A stretch of 64,000 nt of DNA, taken from DATFVA01 sp963764235. Lineage in GTDB: Bacteria > Bacteroidota > Ignavibacteria > Ignavibacteriales > Ignavibacteriaceae. Each line of letters opens with the position of its first letter. Position 1 is the first letter of the stretch. Both the position numbers and the translations under genes were made by a program. Under the pieces are notes generated by a model, which made no database searches, had not been told where the DNA came from, and worked only from the letters and a program-made list of their open reading frames with translations. Positions 18,107 through 25,704 of the stretch are shown in pieces. Location: assembly GCA_963764235.1 (NCBI GenBank), contig CAVXRO010000014.1:310001-374000 (forward strand), read 5' to 3'.

Positions 18107-19729
18107 ATGTATAGAAATTATTTCATACTTAATCGTATTATCCTGGAGTTGAATTCTTTACTGCAGAATTCAGTAATTACTGAAATTTACTCCCAGGAAA
18201 AAGACAAGCTTGTATTAAAGTGTAAAAATGATACGGACAAGTTTATAGAGATCTCCGTGAACCCGGGTGATCCTTATATTACCTTAAAAGATGAATTTCA
18301 CCGCGCAAAGAAAAACAGCATCGACTTTTTTGGTGAATACCTGCCGATTAAAATCAATAATTTTGAAATATCTGATCATGACAGGCTTATAGGGATTATC
18401 GGAAATGAGGTTAATCTTTTCTTCGCCGTAAGGGGTAAGTATACCAACGTATTTATACTGGATCCCAAGGGAGATCCATCATCCTTTAAAAGTGAAAGTG
18501 AAACCTACCTTGATGAATTCCGTAAAGAGATAATTACCCATTCGTTTATAAGCAATCGTAAAATAATTGATTTTAATAATCCTGATCTTGAGTTTGAGGA
18601 TTACCGAAAGAAATATCCATTCCTTGGGAAAGAGATAATTGCCGAGGCAAAATACCGCTTCCGGGAAGATCCTGAAAAAAATAAAGCCGATTATCTGGCT
18701 GAGATAACACAGGAAATATTAAGTGAAAATCCTGCGGTGTATTTATCATCCGGAACCGGTGATGTATTCCTGGCTGTTGACACATTCCATATCTTCCCGG
18801 CAGAGGAAAGAAGGACCTTCACCAGCATGATAGAGGCGATAAATTATTATCTTAACAGGAAATACTATCTGGAAGCATTCTCGTCTAAAAGGAAAATAAT
18901 TGAAAAATTTATCGACAGAGAGTTATCAAAATTATCTTCCAAAATGAACGATCTCAAAGGAAGGATTGACCGCGGAAGCCGAGAGGATGAATATAACAGA
19001 ATCGGGAACCTACTTCTCATCAACCTGAATAAGATACCGAAAAAAAACAGTTTGGCGGAAATAGAAGATATTTATGATAACAACAAACCGGTTAAGATTA
19101 AAATTGACCCAAAATTATCACCTCAAAAGAATGCGGAATATTACTTTAACAAGTCAGGAAACGAAAAGACAGCCTATAAGAAATCAAAGGAACTATTTAC
19201 TGATGTTTCTGATAATTACAGACGCCTGCGGCAGATTAAAGAAAGATTCCTGAATTCCGAATCACTTGAAGAGATAAATAATATTATGAAGGAGCTTAAA
19301 ATCAAATCAGACGAAAGAAAAGAATCCGTGGATGACATAAAATCGAAATTCAAACATTATGTCATTGAAGGCAAGTATGACGTCTATGTCGGGAAAGACA
19401 GTGTGAACAATGATCTGCTGACTATGAAATTTGCAAAGCAGAATGATTACTGGTTTCATGCCAGGAGTGTTCCCGGCTCTCACGTTGTTCTCAGGGTACT
19501 TAATACTAAAGAGCCAGTCCCAAAGAACATACTGAAAAACACTGCTTCTATAGCTGCATATCATAGCAAAGCAAAAACGAGTGGTCTCGCACCTGTCTCC
19601 TATACACTAAAAAAGTATGTTACCAAGAAAAAAGGAATGGATCCGGGGAAAGTTATCTTATTAAAGGAAGAAGTCTTGCTTGTTAAACCGGAAATACCCC
19701 GGAACTGCGAATATATCACTAATGAATGA
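18107..19729 (+). CDS. rqcH: RqcH / NFACT-family ribosome quality-control factor
   Basis: Homologue of RqcH/NEMF (once called fibronectin-binding protein A), which binds obstructed 50S subunits and recruits tRNA-Ala for C-terminal alanine tailing. It has 540 residues. The order is NFACT-N (residues about 1-200), a coiled-coil middle (KIIEKFIDRELSKLSSKMND; EEINNIMKELKIKSDERKES), and NFACT-R with YDVYVGKDSVNNDLLTMKF, DYWFHARSVPGSHVVLR and ASIAAYHSKAKTSG. I use the ATG at 18107 because a TTG at 18098 overlaps the terminator tail. Its end abuts the convergent small gene. Confidence 0.92.
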   Translation: MYRNYFILNRIILELNSLLQNSVITEIYSQEKDKLVLKCKNDTDKFIEISVNPGDPYITLKDEFHRAKKNSIDFFGEYLPIKINNFEISDHDRLIGIIGNEVNLFFAVRGKYTNVFILDPKGDPSSFKSESETYLDEFRKEIITHSFISNRKIIDFNNPDLEFEDYRKKYPFLGKEIIAEAKYRFREDPEKNKADYLAEITQEILSENPAVYLSSGTGDVFLAVDTFHIFPAEERRTFTSMIEAINYYLNRKYYLEAFSSKRKIIEKFIDRELSKLSSKMNDLKGRIDRGSREDEYNRIGNLLLINLNKIPKKNSLAEIEDIYDNNKPVKIKIDPKLSPQKNAEYYFNKSGNEKTAYKKSKELFTDVSDNYRRLRQIKERFLNSESLEEINNIMKELKIKSDERKESVDDIKSKFKHYVIEGKYDVYVGKDSVNNDLLTMKFAKQNDYWFHARSVPGSHVVLRVLNTKEPVPKNILKNTASIAAYHSKAKTSGLAPVSYTLKKYVTKKKGMDPGKVILLKEEVLLVKPEIPRNCEYITNE

Positions 19730-19942
19730 TCAAACTTCACTATCTGAATCTCTGCCTTCCAGCACGTAGGAATTATAAATAAGATAATATTCCTGCATCC
19801 ATTCATTGTCATCATATGATTCCGGAGTATCGATAGCCGGAAAACTGTTCATACTATCTTCTGGTCTCCTATTTCCCGGGAAAATGATATCAAGCAGTTC
19901 GAAAAACTTACCTGTTCCGCCGTTCATGATTTTTTCATACAT
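19730..19942 (-). CDS. Small acidic protein of unknown function
   Basis: A 70-residue open frame with a good start spacing and an acidic tail (LEGRDSDSEV). It opens with MYEKIMNGGTGKFFELLDII. No family is recognised. It ends exactly at the stop of rqcH on the other strand with no terminator between. The frame could be chance, but composition is protein-like and the gap upstream has room for a promoter. Confidence 0.4.
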   Translation of the reverse strand: MYEKIMNGGTGKFFELLDIIFPGNRRPEDSMNSFPAIDTPESYDDNEWMQEYYLIYNSYVLEGRDSDSEV

Positions 19943-20143
19943 AACGATTCCTACCTTTTTTTATTTACGAACTTAATATCTGAATGTTAAGATAGTTTTA
20001 TCGCAAGATTAAATTTTTGTTAAGATTTATTGCGCATTAGTGAAGGTAAGTTTAAAAGAGGACGCCTAAAATTGGATGATTTTTTTCAGCTGGAAATCGG
20101 TAATAATATTTCCATACAGATATTCAACGAGACCCGAGATCTG

Positions 20144-20494
20144 CTAATTCTTATTTGCCACATATTTTATTATATTAATTTTTTCAATTGTAATAAGTCC
20201 CCCACTGTTAGCTTCTTCAAAAATGTCATCAAGTATGGGAAGAAATCCTTCTATCTTTGAGACTTCATCAACAATTTCTATTATTAAAGGAAGGTCTTCT
20301 GAAAGGCGAAGTATTTTTGTTGTATGTATCCTGCTATTTCCGCCAAACCCCATAATTCCTTTAAAGACTGTAGCTCCGGCTAGTCCTTCTTTCCTTGCTT
20401 CGAGCACAATTTTTTCATAGACAGGGATGCTCCCCGATTTATCGCTTTCACCGACAAAAATTCTGAGCAGTTTTGCATCGCCATTTATATGCAT
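20144..20494 (-). CDS. DUF190-domain protein
   Basis: A 116-residue cytosolic protein of the DUF190 family: AKLLRIFVGESDKSGSIPVY near the N-terminus, ARKEGLAGATVFKGIMGFGG, and the end DLPLIIEIVDEVSKIEGFLP, a PII-like ferredoxin-fold pattern. DUF190 genes commonly accompany crcB. It follows crcB by 2 nt on the same strand, so a regulatory or accessory role in fluoride export is inferred from context and not shown by residues. Confidence 0.92.
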   Translation of the reverse strand: MHINGDAKLLRIFVGESDKSGSIPVYEKIVLEARKEGLAGATVFKGIMGFGGNSRIHTTKILRLSEDLPLIIEIVDEVSKIEGFLPILDDIFEEANSGGLITIEKINIIKYVANKN

Positions 20495-20496
20495 TT

Positions 20497-20871
20497 TTAA
20501 CTCCAGACTTTTGAAATAAAGTAAGCCAGTGCAACTCCTGCAAGGCAGAGAAAAACGTTAAGCAGAATATTTATGAGACCAGGAATTAACTGCGAATCTT
20601 TCAGCAGATTAATTGTCTCAAGGGAAAAGGTAGAGAATGTAGTAAAACCCCCGCAGAATCCCACAGCAAGGAACAATCTAACACCCGGTGTGATAAGTTC
20701 CTTATCATCGAACATAAAAATTATTATCCCCAGGATGAAGCTGCCTATAATATTTACTGCAAGAGTGCCATATGGAAAAGTCGATGGCAGAAATTTGTAG
20801 GTTATGCTGCTGACCCAGTAACGCAGACCGCCCCCGAGCGCTGCACCCAGAGATACTATCAAGTAATTCAT
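20497..20871 (-). CDS. crcB: Fluoride exporter CrcB/Fluc
   Basis: A 124-residue inner-membrane channel with four helices that dimerises in antiparallel fashion to export fluoride. Conserved segments are GAALGGGLRYWVS, GTLAVNIIGSFILG (polar-track Asn) and GFCGGFTTFSTFSLE (Phe box and central Na+ site). It overlaps the upstream aminotransferase gene by 4 nt. I saw no fluoride riboswitch, which would have to act before the aminotransferase. Confidence 0.95.
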   Translation of the reverse strand: MNYLIVSLGAALGGGLRYWVSSITYKFLPSTFPYGTLAVNIIGSFILGIIIFMFDDKELITPGVRLFLAVGFCGGFTTFSTFSLETINLLKDSQLIPGLINILLNVFLCLAGVALAYFISKVWS

Positions 20872-22175
20872 CTTTTTTTAGTTCCCAGCCATTCGCAAAT
20901 AAGATCAATTGCTTCTAAAGTACTTCCGCAGTACGTATCGAGAATTTCTCCGTTTATCTCCTTTTCCGATCTCAATTGTTCTACTGCGGCTATGGCACTC
21001 GTGCCGTCAAAGTCCACATAAGCTATTCTGGTAGTAAGTTCTTCAGGCGGACGTCCGAATGCGGATCCCGGAAGCATTGCAACGCCAGTGTCCTTCAAAA
21101 TCTTTTCACACAGTGCCCTGCTTGTTTTAATACCTTCCGATTTTAGTATTTCTTTAAAAGGCGAGAAATCTGGGAAAAGGTAGAAAGCTCCATCCGGCTG
21201 AGCAATTATAAGTCCCGCATCACGTAGTTGCGAGATGATCCTGTTGCATAGTTTCTCAAGTATCCACCTGCTGTTCCAGAGATATCTTTCAATTTTTAAT
21301 CCTCCCTGGAATGCTCTGACTGCAGCATACTGTATAGGAGCACTGGTAGCTGTAAATGTTTCACTTGCCACTGCTGCCATTGCATCAAGCAGCCATTTGA
21401 GGGAAGGCGGGAAAGTGAAAGTTCCAAGTCTCCATCCTCCTGCTCCGCACCATTTACTCAAACCTCCGCTTATTATGGTGCCTTCAGGATAATACTTGGC
21501 AATTGAAGTATGTTTTCCTTTAAAATGCAGTTCACCGTAGATCTCATCAGAAAGCAGAATTATCCTATGTTTCTCTGCAACTTTGGCGATTTCTTTAAGC
21601 TCATCCTTTGTATAGGAAACACCGCTTGGATTTGCGGGATAATTCAGTATGACGATCCTTGGACGTAAAGGATCATCCTTACAAAGTGCCGTAAGGTCAT
21701 CAGGCATTAATTTCCAGCCGTTCTCCCCGGATGTTGGTACCCATCTAACATGCCTGCCGATAATCTGAGCCTGGGGAGCATAAGAAACCCAGCTCGGTGT
21801 AGGAATTACAAGATCCCCGTAATAGACAAACTGTAGTAAAAACATCAGTTCTTTAGACCCGGGGCCTATCAGGACATCTTCTGCATTATGACAGATATTC
21901 TGCTTTCTGCAGTAATACTGAGCTACGGCTTCCCTCAGCTGGTAGAGTCCTTTAACCGCAAGGTAATCTTTCTGAAAAGCGTTAGCCTTTAGTGCATCAA
22001 CAACAGATTGCGGAACCGGAAATGGGGATTGTCCTAATCCGAGTTTATAAATCCTTCGGCCGTTGATCCTAAGATTATCGCTTTCTTCATTTATAGCGAG
22101 AGTTGCTGATTGAGGGATACCGCGGACATTTAAATTAAGATTTACTTCAGGAGAGTGGTTTTTATTGTTTCGCAT
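20868..22175 (-). CDS. Class I/II PLP-dependent aminotransferase
   Basis: A 435-residue fold-type I transaminase. Visible are VLIGPGSKELMFLLQFVY (phosphate region), VILNYPANPSGVSYTKDEL (the NxxNPxG pattern), LLSDEIYGELHF (PLP-pyridine Asp) and SGGLSKWCGAGGWRLG with the Schiff-base Lys. The C-terminus has TRIAYVDFDG in place of the usual R-I/L-S/N-F-A. The first 35 residues are an extra N-terminal tail and the end has an unusual extension (EILDTYCGSTLEAIDLICEW). Substrate is unknown. The crcB overlap shows co-transcription, but no pathway link is evident. Confidence 0.9.
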   Translation of the reverse strand: MRNNKNHSPEVNLNLNVRGIPQSATLAINEESDNLRINGRRIYKLGLGQSPFPVPQSVVDALKANAFQKDYLAVKGLYQLREAVAQYYCRKQNICHNAEDVLIGPGSKELMFLLQFVYYGDLVIPTPSWVSYAPQAQIIGRHVRWVPTSGENGWKLMPDDLTALCKDDPLRPRIVILNYPANPSGVSYTKDELKEIAKVAEKHRIILLSDEIYGELHFKGKHTSIAKYYPEGTIISGGLSKWCGAGGWRLGTFTFPPSLKWLLDAMAAVASETFTATSAPIQYAAVRAFQGGLKIERYLWNSRWILEKLCNRIISQLRDAGLIIAQPDGAFYLFPDFSPFKEILKSEGIKTSRALCEKILKDTGVAMLPGSAFGRPPEELTTRIAYVDFDGTSAIAAVEQLRSEKEINGEILDTYCGSTLEAIDLICEWLGTKKR

Positions 22176-22345
22176 TGCAACTGTAAAGTTTCAAATAATA
22201 TCATAGTAAAATTAAATCATTTGAATCAAATTTCAATTAACCGTGATCATATTTTTCTCAAATAGGAATTGTTTCTCCATTCACCATTCTCTCACAAATG
22301 AGGGATGCCGCTTCGACTTATTTTTTGAGATTTAAATTCAACTGG

Positions 22346-22368
22346 AATTGTTTAATTATTAAACAATT
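22346..22368. promoter_or_regulatory. Perfect 23-bp palindrome, operator-like (site 1)
   Basis: AATTGTTTAAT and ATTAAACAATT are exact reverse complements around one central T. It lies in the 576-bp gap between the aminotransferase start (22175) and the oxidase start (22752). A dimeric regulator of the Crp/Fnr or MarR kind would fit the symmetry; the protein is not known. AT-richness raises the chance background somewhat. Confidence 0.5.
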
Positions 22369-22381
22369 TATTAATCCAATT

Positions 22382-22402
22382 ATTAATGTAGTGTACATTA
22401 AT
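22382..22402. promoter_or_regulatory. Perfect 21-bp palindrome, operator-like (site 2)
   Basis: ATTAATGTA and TACATTAAT are exact reverse complements around GTG. It starts 14 bp after site 1, and the two centres are 35 bp apart, so two regulators or one regulator with two sites could bind here. Confidence 0.5.
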
Positions 22403-22513
22403 CAATTTTTCCCCATTATAATTAATTGGCAATAAATTGTTCGCTATTTGTAAACCAAATAATTATCTTAATCGTTAACAGCGGATCACCTTCTCTAATC
22501 TAAAATTAATCAG

Positions 22514-22538
22514 ATGACATTTCGGTACAATTTGTCAT
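22514..22538. promoter_or_regulatory. Inverted repeat ATGACA-N13-TGTCAT (site 3)
   Basis: Six-base perfect arms with a 13-bp spacer, third symmetric element in the gap before the multicopper oxidase. Weaker than sites 1 and 2 on its own. Confidence 0.3.
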
Positions 22539-22608
22539 TTCAAAACAAAAAGGAGGGGCAGTTATCTGCTTATGTGATATGCCGTGTTTTGGCTTTTTCT
22601 ATTTTTCT

Positions 22609-22666
22609 GATATGGGTAATACCCTACCCCGGAGGCTGGCTGTAAGTCGCTCTCATTTTCCATATC
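22609..22666 (+). promoter_or_regulatory. Possible 5' leader hairpin of the multicopper oxidase gene
   Basis: GATATGG (22609-22615) pairs with CCATATC (22660-22666), and inside it GGGTA (22614-22618) mirrors TACCC (22620-22624). The G+C-rich interior (CTACCCCGGAGGCTGGC) stands out in an AT-rich spacer 86 bp before the start codon. It does not match a riboswitch class I can recall. It could be a regulatory leader or a binding site. Confidence 0.3.
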
Positions 22667-22751
22667 GAATATTTGACAATATCCCTCCTTAGTTATTCCT
22701 TCATATTTGCCAATTTATTAACCAGGTCTGATTTTAATTTATGGAGGGAAC

Positions 22752-24936
22752 ATGTGTCAATTTAAAACCATAAATGTATTTACAATTATATTATTTCTGA
22801 TTTTTAGTACCTTACAAATATATTCTCAGGTACTCGATCCTTCTGAAATTACAAAATATAGTAATGATCTTCCGGTTATCAAGGATCTTGGATTGAGGGT
22901 TGATCTCACAAGCGGAGGTGCCAATATTGATGTTGAAATGGTGGAGACAACCCAGGATCTCGGGCTCGGTATCCCGGGGTACACAGCGAGTACTGTGTGG
23001 GCTTATCAATTTCCAGGCCTCCCGGCATCTTACCCGGGAGCAACTATAGTAGCAAAGAAAAATAAACCAATCCAGGTGGAATGGCAGAATTCTCTTCCTG
23101 GTCACTTTCTGCCGGTGGATGCCAGTTTGCATATGGCACATCCTGATAATTTGTCAACCGTTGCTGAAGTTAGAACGTGGTACGAAGCAGGGAATGTACC
23201 TGTAGTAACACACCTGCATGGAGGCCGGACTGAATCTGCAAGTGATGGATTACCGGAAGCATGGTTTACTCAGAATTTTGCTGAAGTGGGAAACTATTTT
23301 GTTAAGCAAAGATACCTTTATGATAATGATCAGGAATCAGCAACACTCTGGTATCATGATCCATGCTCTTGGTATTACCAGGTTAAATGTTTATGCCGGG
23401 CTGGCAGGTTTTTATCTTTTAAGAGATGATAACGAAGAAAGACTTATCAGTCAGAACATTCTACCGGGGGGTGACTATGAAATTGAGATTGTTATCCAGG
23501 ACAAAATGTTTGATGAGGATGGTGAACTATTCTGGCCTGCTTACCCTGGAGATCCGGCATATGATGATTTCATCACCGGTGAAGGAGCGGTTCTGCCACC
23601 TGAAGATTTCCCTTATCCCGCGCCTGGCGGCGGCGGACCAACTGCATTAGCTGAATTTTTTGGAAATGTTATCATGGTAAACGGAAAAGTGTGGCCAAAA
23701 CTGGAAGTGGAACCGCGTAAATACCGTTTTCGTCTTCTGAATGGTTCTGATTCACGTTTCTATATACTTGAATTCAGAGATTCGGAGGATGAGGAATTCG
23801 ATGAAGGAACTGGGTACAGTTTCCTGCAAATAGGAACTGACGATGGCTTACTTGCGAGGCCTGTAGCCTTGAATCAACTCTTAATTGCTCCGGGAGAAAG
23901 GATGGATCTTGTTGTTGATTTTTCTGACTTTGAAGGTCAAAGCGTATACCTGAGAAATTTCGGACCGGATGAACCATACGGAGGGGGTGAACCGGAAGAT
24001 GAATTTGAAACTGCTGACGAATCCTCCACAGGTCAGATCATGAGATTTGATGTGACTATTCCTCTTAATGAGAACATTGCAGACGCAAGAGTTAAAGAAA
24101 TGACCAGGCTTCGTCAAAATATTATGCCTCTTATACAGGAAGGTGCTACACGGAACCTGGTTCTTTTCGAAGGCAGCGACGAATACGGAAGATTAATGCC
24201 AATGTTAGGGACTCTGGATCAGGGATCATTAACATGGAGCGATGCAATTACAGAGAATCCAATGGAGAATGATACCGAAGTCTGGGAAGTTTATAACGCT
24301 ACGGGTGACGCTCATCCCATCCACCTGCATCTCGTATCATTCCAGATAATCAATCGTGAATCCTTTAATGGTGCCGTAGAAGATAAAACACAATACGGAC
24401 ATAATGGAGAAGAAATAACAGGAGGCCTTTTAACGGTTAACAGTCTTGGCGGTGATGCAAGAGAGCCTGCTGAAAATGAAAAGGGATGGAAGGATACAGC
24501 AGTTATGCTTCCAGGAGAAGTAACAAGGGTAATTGCAAGATTCGATCGTGTGGGCCGGTATGTATGGCATTGCCATATACTCTCGCATGAAGACCACGAA
24601 ATGATGCGGCCTTTTTATGTAAGTCCGAAGTCTCATCCGAAACAAACTGCTGATGCTTCCAAAGCAGCATCTGAATTCAGTCTGGATCAGAATTATCCTA
24701 ATCCATTCAACCCGACTACGACAATAATTTTTTCGATTCCGAAGGACAATAATTTTACATCCCTTAAAATATATAATTCTCTTGGAGAAGAAGTCGGTAT
24801 TTTACTTGATCAGGTTATTCCCGCAGGAAACCACGAAGTTCATTTTGATGCTTCTGAACTATCGAGCGGTGTTTATCTGTATGTATTAGAATCCGGAAAA
24901 TTTGTTGAGTCGAGGAAAATGATTCTTATGAAATAA
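22752..24936 (+). CDS. Secreted multicopper oxidase with T9SS sorting domain, one +1 frameshift
   Basis: A CotA/bilirubin-oxidase-like enzyme coupling substrate oxidation to O2 reduction. It has a signal peptide (VFTIILFLIFSTLQIYS), the copper motif VTHLHGGRTESASDGLPEAW, WYHDHALGIT, HPIHLHLVSFQ and VWHCHILSHEDHEMM with the type-1 axial Met. A C-terminal sorting domain starts at LDQNYPNPFNPTTTI and ends VESRKMILMK, so it is exported by type IX secretion. Reading breaks inside the HxH copper motif: one extra C at 23361 turns HDHALG into HDPCSW, and the frame from 23362 restores it. Without that base the protein is about 727 residues. A purine-rich GGAGGG precedes the start. Error or recent inactivation are both possible. 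Confidence 0.88.
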
Positions 24937-24948
24937 TTGTCAGTAATG

Positions 24949-24984
24949 TTAACAAAGGGAGCTTCGGCTCCTTTTGTTAATTCT
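24949..24984 (+). terminator. Terminator after the multicopper oxidase
   Basis: TTAACAAAGGGAGC pairs with GCTCCTTTTGTTAA around a TTCG tetraloop, with TTC after it. The long stem lies 13 nt past the stop and may work in both directions. Confidence 0.8.
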
Positions 24985-25024
24985 TATCCCAAACATTCTG
25001 TTTTTTCTTTCACAGAGAAATATC

Positions 25025-25346
25025 TTATTTACCGGACATCCGGACAAGTTCTGTAACTTCGAGCGAGCCATCTATTTCAAGAAATGGACAGGCTTTTGCA
25101 ACGGCTATTGCGTCTTTACTCGAAGCAGCCTTTATAATTGTATATCCTAACATTGAGGTTGCGCTTCGATCCGAAACTGTGCCGTCAGGTTTTATGGTAT
25201 GCGTTTCCCTGAATGGATTAGCCGGATAAATTACCGATTCACCAAAGTGATGTCAGCCATTCTATGTATTTTGCAAAATGTTTCTGCCCCTCTTCCTGGC
25301 TTGATGGCTAATTACCTCCCAGGTATACGATTATGTATTGCGGCAT
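25025..25346 (-). pseudogene. Decayed YCII (YciI/DGPF) domain gene
   Basis: Reading the minus strand from the ATG at 25346 gives MPQYIIVYLGGN, a TAG stop, then PSSQEEGQKHFAKYIEWLTSL. After one extra T the frame shifts to GESVIYPANPFRETHTIKPD, SDRSATSMLGYTIIKAASSK and DAIAVAKACPFLEIDGSLEV. This is the YCII-related family, a ferredoxin-like fold, about 106 residues when repaired. Both an internal stop and a frameshift are present, so real decay is more likely here than in folP or lolD. It fills part of the 768-bp gap between the oxidase and the YCF48-like gene. Confidence 0.7.
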
Positions 25347-25589
25347 ATCGATCTGCTTATTTATAGAGGTTGTTATTGTGATGTGACTGAAACTCTAACT
25401 TAATTTAAGAAATAGAACCAAAATATTTCATTAATGATCTCTGCGATAATAAAAAGGCATAGTACTGTCAATCTCAGATTTTCATGAATCAATACAATTC
25501 CCGCTCTTCATTATTTCAATAAACCTGTCAAGGAACCGCATTAACGGTGCGTCGTCAATATGTTATGAAATATTTATTAAGTAGAATAA

Positions 25590-25627
25590 TCCCCCAGATT
25601 GAGTGATCTGTTTGGAGGATATTTTTT
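25590..25627 (+). promoter_or_regulatory. Hairpin with T-tract upstream of the YCF48-like gene
   Basis: CCCCCAGAT and ATCTGTTTGGAGG can pair around TGAGTG, followed by ATTTTTTTATAA on the plus strand. It is terminator-like but has no gene directly before it in that direction, so an attenuator about 80 bp before the 25705 start is one reading. The rest of the gap (25347-25589 and 25628-25704) shows nothing I recognise. Confidence 0.35.
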
Positions 25628-25704
25628 TATAATATCAGAAGGTTGTGAGCTTAATCACCATTATAAGTACAGATAAAAAGTACTTTAAAATTTAGAGGCA
25701 ACGA

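Noticed and set aside
22176..22300. Fluoride riboswitch before the aminotransferase-crcB operon
   Set aside because: No sequence with the crcB-motif pseudoknot pattern was seen upstream of 22175.
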